From: Mesostigma viride
Lineage: Eukaryota > Streptophyta > Mesostigmatophyceae > Mesostigmatales > Mesostigmataceae
Assembly (NCBI GenBank): GCA_009746045.1
Contig: RPFO01001928.1
Span: 64,001 to 128,000 of the forward strand
Length of the DNA stretch: 64,000 nucleotides
Reading direction: 5' to 3'
Shown here: positions 1 to 12,100 of the stretch, in pieces
Layout: every line of letters begins with the position of its first letter
Position numbering within the stretch: the first letter of the stretch is position 1
Made by a program: the position numbers and the translations under genes
The notes under the pieces: model-generated
Told to the model about the DNA's origin: nothing
Database searches by the model: none
What the model saw: only the letters and a program-made list of their open reading frames with translations

Positions 1-770
1 TTGCCTGGGCCAAGCTCCGTTCGCTCAAAACCTACTGGCGCTCGAAGGGCCTGGGCGAGCACCGCAAGCGCATGCTCTTCAAGGTCCTCGTTCTCACGGT
101 GCTCACGTATGGCGCCGAGGCGTGGACACTCCCACCCAAACTGGCAGCTAGGCTAGACGGCACGGTTTACAGGATGCTCCGACAGGTCCTTAACTTAAAG
201 TAGGGTTTTCCGAGCGTCCGTCATCAGAGTCTTTGTATCATGGCATGCCTCGTATTTCGGACGAGATTAGGTAGCGTAGGATAGCATTTGTAGGACACCT
301 TGCTCGCACCAGCCAGGTCGACACCGCCCTTGGTCTGGCCGGCCCCCAGCGGCTTGGCCAGCCAGGGCGACACATTCTCAACCTGGCCTGGCCCCGAGGG
401 CATTCCCACAAGGGTAGGGAAACCTGTCACGAACTACATCCAGATGTCGCTGGACGACCTAGTGGTCCCAGCCCAGTTTGAGCACCGCATCCACTCTCTC
501 TCCCGTCTTTGGACTGCCATGCAGGACAAGACGCGGTGGAAGAGGATTGTCAAGGCTCACACGCCCGACCCTGTAGGCAAGCCCCCTCCCCCCAAGCGGA
601 GGAGGCGTTTTGATGAGTAGTGTATATAGTTAGGATTTTCTAGACTAGATAGCTTATAGAGTTAGGATAGTTCGATCACGCGGCTTCCTCCACCCCATCC
701 ATCATGGAATATGTGCTACATGATCTCCCCACGGAGGCATGTTATAATTTAATTTCATTTCATTTTAACA
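1..770 (+). pseudogene. Degenerate LINE 3' part: RT C-terminus and 3' end
   Basis: Reading from base 3, the first ~190 bases encode the region just after the RT core, with the block VLTVLTYGAEAWTL, up to a stop. The better-preserved LINE at 49-52 kb has VLPVLTYGAETWTL at the same place, so this is a diverged relative. After that stop the homology continues in shifting frames: LARTSQVDTA near 302-330 matches LARTNQVDTS, and the end (PVGKPPPPKRRRRFDE, stop at 620) matches the proline/arginine-rich ORF end of the full LINE. The frame is broken at least three times, so the copy is dead. The 3' end (about 700-770) has TATGTGCTACAT, a hairpin CTCCCCACGGAG at 725-736, then an AT-rich tail. The window edge cuts off the 5' part. 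Confidence 0.85.
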
Positions 771-774
771 TGGC

Positions 775-862
775 GAGAGCACGCATGCAGCGGTTGCAGC
801 CCTGCCACACACCCTTTTGTTGAGGGCATGGTGGCGTGGCCCCGTACGAAGTGCGCACCGAG
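775..862 (-). mobile_element. Inverted 5' piece of a LINE RT domain
   Basis: On the minus strand this piece encodes SVRTSYGATPPCPQQKGVWQGC, the RT motif-B region. The full LINE has the same block (PLQKGVWQGC) at about 50330-50410. It lies in opposite orientation to the RT piece that starts at 1001 and is separated from it only by an AATTG array. It therefore looks like the inverted 5' segment of one retro-insertion rather than an independent element. Confidence 0.8.
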
Positions 863-1000
863 GTGAATTGAATTGAATTGTCAGAATTGAATTGAATTGA
901 ATTGAATTGAATTGAATTGAATTGAATTGAATTGAATTGAATTGAATTGAATTGAATTGAATTGAATTGAGTTGAGTTGAGTTGAATTGAATTGAATTGG
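863..1000 (+). repeat. (AATTG)n microsatellite between inverted LINE halves
   Basis: About 27 near-perfect pentamers AATTG/GAATT, with a TCAG interruption near 881 and three GTTGA variants near 970-984. The array sits exactly at the junction of the inverted and direct LINE segments. Short open frames read through it on both strands are artefacts. Confidence 0.95.
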
Positions 1001-1471
1001 AACATAACGCAGACGACACCACCCTCTTCGAGGACACTGGGCACGTGCAGACATGGCTTGACTGCCTGGCTATCGAGGCCCGTGCAGTGGGGCTTGAGGT
1101 CAGCAAGAAGACAGAGGCCCTGGCGGTTGGGCTCACCCACTCACCGCCACCCCTCTATCTCCTCGACGGCTCTCAAGTCCTGTATCGGGACCGCGTCAAG
1201 CTGCTGGGCAGCCTGCTCCCCAGCCGGTGCGAGGTTGATGTGGACCATCGCATCTCCCTCGCCTGGCACGCTTTACGCCAGTACCGGGCCCTGTGGCGCA
1301 AGCCCCTGGGCAAGATCGAGAAACAGGACCTGTTCAAGGTCCTCGTCCTCCCTGTTCTCACGTATGGGGCCGAGACGTGGACCCTCACCGCCGGCCGACC
1401 TGGCCCGCAAGCTGGACGGCGCGGTCACCAACATGCTGCGTTCCATTTTCAGAGTAGGATATGCTGCTCAT

Positions 1472-1759
1472 CAGCTGGCCATCAGCTTGCGCCTTAATTA
1501 GCCGACGTCTTGAGCCCACCTCACATTTGTAGCATAAGCTATGCGTCAGCCTACCTATGGTATTGCACTGGTTGTATTGCACCCACAGTGTTGCGCCCCG
1601 GCACCATGCCGTGGAGAGAGCGCTCTGTGGCCTGCCCACCTGCGGCAGTGAGAGAAGCTAGGGCGCCCCCCCTCCTTCTCGCTGTGTATATAGGGTTGAA
1701 GGTTCCTTTACTCTGTATTGGCACCCACGTGACGCAGTCACGTGCTTATTAATTAATTA
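1472..1759 (+). mobile_element. Short non-LTR insertion nested in LINE, 11-bp TSD
   Basis: This 288-bp block interrupts LINE sequence that is continuous in other copies. It is flanked by identical copies of ATGCTGCTCAT (1461-1471 and 1760-1770), an 11-bp target-site duplication. Its 3' end carries a perfect hairpin (CACGTGAC, loop GCA, GTCACGTG, near 1727-1745) and then a TTAATTAA-type tail, the design of retroelements in this window. It has no convincing coding capacity, so it is either a SINE-like unit or a 5'-truncated LINE of another family. I could not place clear Pol III boxes. Confidence 0.8.
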
Positions 1760-2248
1760 ATGCTGCTCATGTCCGCAGTGAGGACCTGTACCAGGGCATG
1801 CCATATATCACCAGCACCATTAAGCAGCGACGCCTGCAGCTAGTAGGGCACCTAGCTCGCACCAACCAGGTAGACACCTCACGTGGCCCCCCCGCAGGAC
1901 TGCGACCAGCTCAGCCTGGCCGGCACCTCCTGACGTGGGCCGGGCCCAGTGATGTTAGACGCCGCAAGGCCCGCACCTTCAAAGAACAGCTAGTCGAGGA
2001 CATGGGGGGCCTAGGCCTCTCCGTGATTTGGAAGGAGATGATGGACAAGGCCAAGTGGGCCCAGGTCATCGCGGACGAGCCCCCCCCTGTGGGGAAGCGC
2101 CCGCGTGTGCAAACCCACGGGAGGCACGCCAGACAGCTCCCCTAGGGTAGCGTGATGCTGTTTAGATAGATGTTGTAGTTAGTGATGTTGTTAGATAGAT
2201 GTTGGTAGGTAGCTGATGTAGATAGATTAGACCGGTAGGACTGTTTGC

Positions 2249-2526
2249 ACCCATCCATCCATCCATCCATCCATCCATCCATCCATCCATCCATCCATCC
2301 ATCCATCCATCCATCCATCCATCCATCCATCCATCCATCCATCCATCCATCCATCCATCCATCCATCCATCCCTCCCTCCCTCCCTCCCTCCCTCCCTCC
2401 CTCCCTCCCTCCCTCCCTCCCTCCCTCCCTCCCTCCCTCCCTCCCTCCCTCCCTCCCTCCCTCCCTCCCTCCCTCCCTCCCTCCCTCCCTCCCTCCCTCC
2501 CTCCCTCCCTCCCTCCCTCCATCCAT
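2249..2526 (+). repeat. (CATC)n then (CCTC)n arrays in LINE 3' UTR
   Basis: About 30 CATC tetramers switch abruptly to about 37 CCTC tetramers, then CATC returns once. In the LINE copy at 49.2 kb the same UTR position has only about four units (GATG read on the plus strand), so the array expanded after insertion. Open frames such as Ser-Ile-His-Pro repeats are artefacts. Confidence 0.95.
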
Positions 2527-2916
2527 CGGGGTTAATGTTCCGTGACTCCCCAACGGGAGCACGAGTCTAATTAATTAATTAATTGATTGATTAATTAATT
2601 AATTAATGTACTAGGGCATGCAACTTTACTGCCTGCCCACTCCCCGTGATTATAAATTTCAACGAATATACCACAGGGCATACTATAATTAATAAATATT
2701 ACACGCATGTTTCCATAGCAAACACTGGCAATACTGGCCCAGACTGCGTGGATCACAGGCCATGCTATGCGCACCACAACAGCCGGCATACGCAGGTTGT
2801 GGCCTATGCAGCATCTTCAGGCCTGTGCCACATGCAGTGTTTGACCTACTTCTAGTTGAGATATATTTATGTACTCTCTAGTCTCTAGCCAGACAACATA
2901 TAGCACCTCAAGCCGC

Positions 2917-2921
2917 TTACA
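2917..2921 (-). terminator. Possible poly(A) signal (TGTAA) of the EF-hand gene
   Basis: The plus-strand TTACA here reads TGTAA on the minus strand, about 260 nt beyond the stop codon at 3180. TGTAA is the usual poly(A) element of green-algal nuclear genes. Short motifs like this occur by chance, so this is a position to test. Confidence 0.3.
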
Positions 2922-3179
2922 GAAGATGCCATGACCGTCCAGCGCGCCTCGGGAGATAATTATTACCAGCACACAACAGGGCAGACAGTCATCCCCTGCT
3001 TGCAGTACGACAGGAGCCTTTGAGTCAAACGTACGCCAGGCACACACATGGGTAGTCAGTGTGCCTCTGGCTACACTGAATCGTTTCACTTCAACATCCA
3101 GTCACCATAATCATATAGAATCTGGTGGGACGTCATCGTTCCTGCACATGTCACAGCCTCTCCTCTCCTCCCCGGCACC

Positions 3180-6100
3180 CTACAGATTTAGCGGGTTCCG
3201 CACGCCGTGTGCGGCCTCAAACGCCCCTCGCTGCGCACGCAAGGCGTCCAACCGCGCCTGGTACTTCTCCTCCACCCTCTCGGCCTCCGCCTGGTAGCCG
3301 CTGAGAACGCGCTGCATGCTGCTCGCCAGTTTGTCCGCGCGCACGGTGGCCTGCGGGTGCGCGCAGAGCAGCAGGCAATGTCCGAGACATGCTTCAGAAA
3401 ATTGCTAACCTCACCGCTGAGCATGACATACTGGCATTTCCCCTGTCCCTTATAACAACAATTCCATGGCTTTGAAATTACATCCAGGAGCCTTACCGCA
3501 CGCCAGCCACACCGCGAACATCCAGGATAGAGAGCTGACGCGGGCCCACGTGGTACTTTGCTGGGATCACTGGCCCCCAACGGGTGGCATGGACAGGGGC
3601 CTAGCACCCGCACCCGCAATTCTCAACCAGGCCGGGAGGAGTGACCGTCCTAGCACGCACCATATTGCACAACTAACCTGGCCAAATCAGCCCAGCTTTG
3701 GCCGGCGATCTGTTGCCCGGCATGCGGTGGCCCTCGCCCCCGTGTCTCCTTCCTCCCTCCCTCGCTCCCTCCCTCCCTCCCTCCCTCCCTCCCTCCCTCC
3801 CTCCCTCCCTCCCTCCCTCCTCCCTCCCTCCCTCCCTCCCTCCCTCCTCCCTCCCTCCCTCCCTCCTCCCTCCCTCCCTCCCTCCCTCCCTCCCTCCCTC
3901 CTCCCTCCTCCCTCCCTCCCTCCCTCCCTCCCCCTCCCTCCCTCCCTCCCTCCCTCCCTCCCTCCCTCCCTCCCTCCTCCCTCCCTCCCTCCCTCCCTCC
4001 CTCCCTCCCTCCCTCCCTCCCTCCCTCCCTCCTCCCTCTCCTCCCTCCCTCCCTCCCTCCCTCCCTCATGCTGTTCCTTGCCGTGTTTCTTTTTTTTTGT
4101 TGCCTTTCCCCCCCCGCTGCCCGCCCCTTCTTACCCCTTCTCCCCCTTCTTCCCCCCTCCCCCTCCCTCCCCTCCCCCCCTCCCCCCTCCCCCCCTCCTC
4201 CCCTGCTCCCCTGCTCCCTCCTCCCCCCCCCTCCTCCCCCTCCTCCCCCCTCCTCCCCCCCTCCTCCCCCTCCTCCCCCCTCCTCCCCTCCTCCCCCCTC
4301 CTCCCCCCTCCTCCCCTCCTCCCCCCTCCTCCCCCTCCTCCCCCCTCCTCCCCCTCCTCCCCCCCTCCTCCCCCCTCCTCCTCCCCCTCCTCCCCCTCCT
4401 CCCCCCTCCTCCCCCCTCCTCCCCCCTCCCCCCTCCTCCCCCCTCCTCCCCCCTCCTGCCCCTCCTCCCCCCTCCAGCATGCGGTGGCCCTCGCCCCCGT
4501 GTCTCCTTCCTCCCTCCCTCGCTCCCTCCCTCCTCCCTCCTCCCTCCCTCCCTCCCTCCTCCCTCCCTCCCTCCCTCCCTCCCTCCCTCCCTCCCTCCCT
4601 CCCTCCCTCCCTCCCTCCCTCCCTCCTCCCTCCCTCCCTCCCTCCCTCCCTCCCTCCCTCCCTCCCTCCCTCATGCTGTTCCTTGCCGTGTTTCCCTTTA
4701 ATTGCCTTTCCCCCCCCACTGCCCGCCCCTTCTTTCCCCCTCCTCCCCTCCCCCCCTCCTCCCCTGCTCCCCTGCTCCCCTGCTCCCCCTGCTCCCTCCC
4801 TCCTCCCCCCTCCTCCCCCCTCCTCCCCCCTCCTCCCCCTCCTCCCCCCTCCTCCCCCCTCCTCCCCCCTCCTCCCCCCTCCTCCCCCCTCCTCCCCCCC
4901 TCCCCCCTCCTCCCCCTCCTCCCCCCCTCCTCCCCCCCTCCTCCCCTCCTCCTCCTCCCCCCTTCTCCCCCCCTTCTCCCCCCCTTCTCCCCCCCTTCTC
5001 CCCCCCATTGTCCTCATTTCTCGCTGCCCCCTGGTACCTGTTGCTGCTTGGCCCGGCGCTCCGACTTGTCGGTCGCGTGCAGCGCGTCGCCCTTGGCCTG
5101 CGCGCGCGCCAGCCGCCCAAAACCCTGCATCGCCTGCTGCTCCCCCCGCGACGCGTACCCGGGGCTGCCAGGTGGCGGCGACGTGATCGACGACGTGTCC
5201 TTGAACCTGGGGGCAGCGCAGCGTGGGCAGGCAGAGACATGCGCGTCGTGGGGACAAGGGGAGGAGGGGAGGAGGGGAGGAGGGGAGGAGGGGAGGAGGG
5301 GAGGAGGGGAGGAGGGGAGGAGGGGAGGAGGGGAGGGGAGGAGGGAAGGAGGGGAGGAGGGGAGGAGGGGAGGAGGGGAGGAGGGGAGGAGGGGAGGAGG
5401 GGAGGAGGGGGGGAGGAGGGGAGGAGGGGAGGAGGGGAGGAGGGGAGGAGGGGAGGAGGGGAGGAGGGGAGGAGGGGAGGAGGGGAGGAGGGGAGGAGGG
5501 GAGGAGGGGAGGAGGGGAGGAGGGGAGGAGGGGAGGAGGGGAGGAGGGGAGGAGGGGAGGAGGGGAGGAGGGGAGGAGGGGAGGAGGGGAGGAGGGGAGG
5601 AGGGGAGGAGGGGACCAGAAGCCAGCATGTCATGGGGGGGGAACACGGCAGCATGTGCGGGCGTAAAGCCGGCGCTAGGGTCGGGGGGGGTCCCTGGCTG
5701 GGAGAGGCGCATGCTTCGTGGCTACCATGTGATGTGAACTGAGAGTGCGTAGTTATGGTCCAAGTAGGGGAAGACGCTGCCTAAGGGAACCTGCCCTTAT
5801 CTCTGGCTATTCTGAAGTGCCACGTGTCACGGTAGAGCGCCTGTGGGCATATGCAGGCAGCCCTCCGCGCGGGATGGTGGATGAGGAGGCGCATCTGCTG
5901 CGATGAAGAGGGCTGTGGCACATTGGTGCCCATACCATTTGGTTTATATTATACCACTTCAAAAAGATTGTGTGCAACCTGGTCCCAGCTCGCCGGAATG
6001 AGCCCATAGGCAACACACACTCTCCTAGCCTTTGGCAACACCCACTTTCCTAGCCCTCGACAACACACGCTCTCCTACCCGCTGGCTGCCGCTAGCGCCC

Positions 6101-9100
6101 TGCGGCCCATCCTTGTGCCGAAACCAGGCTGTGCTTGAATGCTTGCACGGCCCACGATCCCCATGATGCGGAGGGGTCAGCACACCACGCTGGGCAGCAC
6201 GGCGGGAACGTGCTCTGCTCGTGCTTAGTGTGGAGAGTGTACCCCAAGGGCGTGGCCAACAACCTGAAACTCCCCATTCAATGTGGAGCGTGGCATGTGA
6301 AGGGGACGTGATTGGGAGCATATCGTGGGGCATGTGACATGGTACCATAACGTATGGGATGTGACATGGTATGTGAGGACATGGGTGGAACCGTTGGGCG
6401 TGGCTACCCAACAGCACCGGCGATCCGACAAGCATCTATCTAGAGCATATCTTCCTTGGGAGGGGGGCCGTGGGGACGACGAGCGCTGCACACACACGAG
6501 ATCCCCTCGGCATGGCCCAAGTGTTGTTGGGGCGGTGTGCGGTGCATGTGGCCAACTATACACGCATCATCGGCAGCCATGCCGCCTGGGCTGCCAGAGA
6601 CCGGCACGCCCACGTGCGCCAGCTGCCCAGTTGCGCATCACCGGCAGGCAAGTGGCAATGCGGCGCCACGCCACGCCACGCCTCTGCGATACCAGACGGC
6701 CGTGCTAGGACACGCAGCTGGCAATACGCCACACGGCAGGCCTAAACAGAGACGGTAGTAGAGCCCACGCACACCCAGCCAGGGTGCAGGCAGGGACGTC
6801 CCTTCCACTGCTGGCCAAGCGGCGTGCGCGCACCAGGACGGCAGCACCGGCGGGACAGGTGAGTCACCCCCCGCACGGCCCCTGCGCTTACTGTTGGCTA
6901 CGCAGCATGTTGTAGAGTCCCCGCGTCTCCTGCCAGTCCGACGCGCTGGAGGACGCGTTGCTGATGCCCGCAGGCAGCCACGCACGGAGGCACATACACA
7001 GGAGGCAAGCAGCCACCCAACGAACGCGTGGTGGTGGGACATTGGGTGGTAATGAGGGTCAGAACTGGTGCCCGACGGCGCGTGTGTGGATGTGCCATGT
7101 GTAGGTGCATGGTTAGCTCACGTTCCCATATAGTGTTCTTCATCCCCCCCCCTTTGTTCTTAATCCCCCTTGCAAGCTTGGGCTATTGGCAAGCAACCGG
7201 CAAGCACGCACACGGCAAGCTGCCCACACAGCCCTAGCATGCCTGCCCCGCGGTGCCAGCAGACCTCGGACCATGCCACGTCGTTGGCATCCTGCTAGAG
7301 GAGCGGCGCTTGTCCTGCGCAATGGGTGCCAGCAGCGGCCAACGTGCAAGCCCTGTCCTAATATGTCGGGCACACCTACAGCGTGGAGGATGGCCTGATC
7401 AATTTGTGGGGGTGCTGCAGGCATGCCGCCCGCAGAGCACGGGACGCGGCCGATTTGACGCAGCTAGTTTTACGCGGCCGAACTGAAAGTTGCTCCCAGG
7501 AAACCACCCACCAGCCAACCTGCTCGGGCAGCCAGTGCATGGGTGGATGCCCCGCACTTGCCTCGGGCACCGCGGGCCTGCGAACCGGCGGGGGCCAAGC
7601 CGAGGAAGGGGGGCCAAGCGCGGCAAGCACATGGAAGCTGACAAACACCGCCCCCCCCTGTTTGTATGTTGCCCCCCCCATCGTTTGGGGTGCAGCTGGA
7701 AATGCGCGGCTCAGGCTGGCCGAGATGAATCACTGGCCCTGGCCCAGGGGGCGGCCGCTTCCTGACCACACCTGATCTTCCCCCCCCCACACACACCTGC
7801 CCACCCTCCCCACAAGAAAAAGGCTTCCCACCCTCCCCACACCGCAGACGCAGCTGCCGGGCGTGCACACCCACGCCAAACTAGGCACGCACACCTTCTG
7901 TGGGAGCGCGGCAGGGAGAGTGAGCGTGCCGGCGCAAGCAGCGAGGGCAAAGAGTCCACGCTGGCGCAGCGGGAGAGACCGCCACCTGTCGTCACGTCGT
8001 CTGCACACGTGTCGCTGTCCCCTCGCTCAGAGACGGGCGAGGGCAGACCCGAGCTGGTGGCGGGGCGCCCGGCCGATGCCAGGTCCAGCCACCGGGGTCG
8101 CGTCATGTGGGCGGGCGCCGGCCTGTAATGGGGGACGGTGTGGGCATGGGCATGGACATGGGTGTGGATGTGGGTGTGGGCATGGGCGGAGGGCGCGGGC
8201 ATGGGGCCAGCCGGGTGGCCATGGCATATCCTGCGAGCTGGGCAGGCATGGACAGAGCTGCGCAGCGGTGTGAGGATGGAAGTGGATGGGCAGCTGGGTC
8301 TGCCTACGGGTGGCATGGCCGCCCATGCACTGTGTGCGGGAGTACCATGCAGCAGCTCGTGGCTTGTTGGTATTCCCCTGTCTCGTTGGACCATCGCAGC
8401 ATGGTGGGGTGCAGGGAGCCCATCACGGCAATGACAGGAAGCGAGGCTTTGACGGGCCCACGGGAAAGCACGAGAGCGCATCTCACGTGGCCAGCCTTGC
8501 AAAAAAAGGACTCACAGGGGCGTCAGCAGCCACCTGGGGGCACAGCCCGTTGCGCGGGGGTATGCTGGCGCACTAGTGCGTCCTACACAAGGGTAGCTGC
8601 GGGTCATTGCGGTACAAGGAAGCCGTCGTGTATGGGGGGTGGTGTCTACAGCAAGGACAGCTCTTCAGCGGCCCATGCACACTAGGGTCCACGCGCGCCA
8701 GCCACGCCAGCCACACAGGGACCAGGGCAAGACCCGCCGGACGCATCCTCCAGTTGGTGGCGCATCATCCGCAACCAACCGGTCGGCAGCTGCTATCGTC
8801 CAACCGCCGTCCAACAGCAACCGCACGCACGACACCTTCTCGTGTGGATGTTTGCGATCACGCCGGGGGCCGGCGCTCGTGCCACCCACACAGGCAGTAC
8901 AGGGCGCCGCAGGACAAATACCAACCAAAATTCTCTATGCAGCAGCAACAGGACAAGAGCAAAACACAGCTGTAATGCCCGTGCCATGCGTGGCGCCAGA
9001 TTGATGCAACGGCCACTCATGAGCGGCCTCACAGGGGTGCAGCAACGGCGGTGTAGCTAGCGGCGTGCCACTACTAGCGTCACTCACCGCGAGCACTCCT

Positions 9101-12100
9101 CCACCACGTCGCAAAAGGTGCTGTAGTCCACGTAGCCCTTGTCCGCCGCCAGGTAGGCGACGAATGCCTGCATGCACGAGCAAGGCACGGAAGGGGCGTT
9201 GACATGGCTGAGCCGCGCATGAGGCCGCGGGGGGGAAGGGGTCGGGCAAGGGGAGGGAGGAGGGTGGCAAAAAGGTGTGCGCAACAGGCGAAAGCAGATG
9301 GGAGACCTCCGCTGCTGCCGTCCTGTACGGGGTAGGCCCGCCGTATGTCGTGCCATGGTGACTCCCTGCCGACGCATGGCCAAGCCTGTCGGGGCCCTGT
9401 GCCAGACCATGCGCCGGACCCGGCGTGAGAAGTCTTTCCTTCACACGCCCTGTGAGGCCGCCTTCCTGTGAAGCAGCCTGCCGACGTTCTGGACAGCCAG
9501 CGAGGCATGGCCCCCGCTGCATGGCTCCGCCCCCCCCCCCCCTCCCCCCGCACGCAGCGCAGGCCATGACCACGAGTCCAGGTGGTGCGGCGCGCAAGAT
9601 CGGCCATAAAGGTGCCGTCCCGTGCCGTAGAGGCATGTAGGCTGCGCCATATACATACATGTACGCGGTGCTGGAACCACAAGCGGGGCGCGGTGCTGGA
9701 TATGTACTTTTGCGAGCCGCCGCCACCCTTGGCTGGCTACGCGGGTACCGAGGGGTGAGGGGTCACCTCCCAGACACCAAGCGACCAGGGCCCTGTGAGA
9801 CGGTGCAGCAGCCCTGATGCGATGCGGATCGTGCAAGGGGTCCAGCAGGCTTGGGGCCATGGCCGCAGGAAAAAACCACAAGGTGACGGTTGCTGGCCAG
9901 TGCATGCGGCTGCAGGAACTTCCGTACTAGCGCTGAGAAACTATGCATAAACGTGAAAATAGATATAGCTTTATGCTTGCCTTGTGGGGCTATAGGGATA
10001 GATCAGGCCTGCGGCAGCACTGGGTTTAGACACGGGTGTGCGTGGGCACATGATAGGTAACAAGGCGGATCTTGCACAACCCGCGACCCCGTGCCACCAC
10101 ACACATCTGGGAGCCCGACGCCAACCCGCGCTTGCGGCGCCGCAAAGACACCGGCCGTTGACACCAACGACGGCCCTCGTCCCCTCGAAATACGTCCCCT
10201 TTCTATATCCATGATCATCACCTCCCACCCATGCATCCACGCATGCTGCCCAAAGACCCACTATCTCCAGGTCCTACCATTCCATGCACCTTCCCCACAG
10301 CCGGTACAACGGTTGGTACGTAAGAGTACCTTTGCGCTATACAGAAGCACCGCCCTCCATGCCGTACATACACCCACCTCCGCGCCATGCATCAAGCACC
10401 CACCTCCACGCCAAGAATAACACCCACCTCCACATCGTCAGCACCCGCCACCAGGCTTTTGGCGCTCACTTTGCTGCGCAGCTTCGCCCGCAGCTCATCA
10501 ACGCTGATGCACCCGTCCTGGCACATGATACAGCGGGCGCGGGAGGCGGGGGCACCCGTGCATTGAGCACGTCAACTTCGGTTTGCTAGTCCATTTTATG
10601 ACAAAGAAAGACGCCAAACGATCCGTGCATGCAGAATGTAGCTTGGACTTAGATTGCAGGCTGTAAACGTAGATCTGTGAGTTGGTTGGGTGATCGGCAG
10701 TTTCCATGATCCAACCTCGGGCTCCATGTTGGCCTCCGGCATCCCCTGTGCGTTTCTGACGACTCGCGCCCTTGTCTGAAACAGCGCGGCAATCCAGCCA
10801 CAGAAGGCGGGGGGGAACTGCGTCCTCTACAATTCTCCAAGCCATTAACAACGTGTTTGGAAGTCTGTGCGACTCCTTTCAATTCAACTTACAGGCTATT
10901 GTAAAACCATGTGCACCGCTTGCTAGGATCCACAAAGCCCCCCCTAGACGTCCCTGGCACAGCCAAGTGATGCAGGATGCAACCCCGCTGAACAGCTGTG
11001 ATTGGCGCTTGTTCTAGTCTCATGCCATTACATGAATGCCACATGCTAAAATCGAAAGGGCATGATACTCAACCTCCTGCACAGTTCACACTAGAGACAT
11101 CTTTTAGATAAATGACTGACTCGTGAACTTGTCCTCCCGCACGATTCGGGAAACGATGTAGAAATCCATGACAATAATAGCATTTGGTTCCCCACCACCA
11201 TTTGAGAAACACAAATCTAACCACACAAGGTTATCACCTTGTCTTTCCGTATCATAGGGAACACACACACACACACAAAACAATTAGGAACACACACACA
11301 AAACAATAAGGAGCACAAACACACACACACACACACACACAAATACTAGGAACACACACACGAAACAATTAGGAACACACACACACAAACAATTAGGAAC
11401 ACACGCACACAAAACAATTAGGAACACACACACACACACGCCAACAATTAGGAACACAAAACAATTAGGAACACACCCGCACACACACATACACACACAA
11501 AACAATTACGAGCACTCATACATAAAAAAACCAAATAGGAACACACACACACAAAACAAAGAGGGACACACACACAAGTTAAAAAGGACAGTAAGGACGG
11601 GCACATGACGACGGCTGGTCACCTTGTCCTCGTCGAAGTCTCGGAATGCCAGCTTGGGCGAGCGGTAGGTGCTGGTGATGAGGTTGCTGATCTCTCGACC
11701 CGCCTACACGCGACAATCAGAGCAAGGGAGGGCACGTGAGCGCAACATGAGAGAAGGGTGGCCCAGGGACATTTGGGGGGGCGGGTGGCCGGCGACCACC
11801 GCGATGAGAACGCACACGTATGCTTGTACTGTCACAAAGTATGCTTGAACTGTCACAAAGTATGCTTGTACTGTCACAAAGTATGCTTGAACTGTCACAA
11901 AGTATGCTTGTACTGTCACAAAGTATGCTTGTACTGTCACAAAGTATGCTTGTACTGTCACAAAGTATGCTTGTACTGTCACAAAGTATGCTTGTACTGT
12001 CACAAAGTATGCTTGTACTGTCACAAAGTATGCTTGTACTGTCACAAAGTATGCTTGTACTGTCACAAAGTATGCTTGTACTGTCACAAAGAATGCTTGA

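Larger units (their letters stand above)
1001..2607 (+). mobile_element. LINE copy, 3' half (RT core end, C-terminus, 3' UTR, TTAA tail)
   Basis: The piece enters at the RT catalytic motif C (NADDTTLFED here, where the intact copy has YADDTTLFED) and continues through VLPVLTYGAETWTL. A small insertion near 1388 shifts the frame. It resumes after a nested insertion with EDLYQGMPYITSTIKQRRLQ and ends at the stop at 2145. The 3' UTR matches that of the LINE at 49.2 kb. It contains a CATC tract, the hairpin at 2541-2563 (CGTG-A-CTCCC, loop CAA, then CGGGAG-CACG) and a TTAA/TTGA tail at about 2570-2607. The copy is dead because of the 5' inversion, the frameshift and the nested insertion. Confidence 0.9.

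Noticed and set aside
3466-5742. Very long Pro/Leu/Ser and Gly/Glu open frames (up to ~680 codons)
   Set aside because: They are low-complexity CCTC and GGAGG tracts in introns of the EF-hand gene. Both strands and several frames are open at once.
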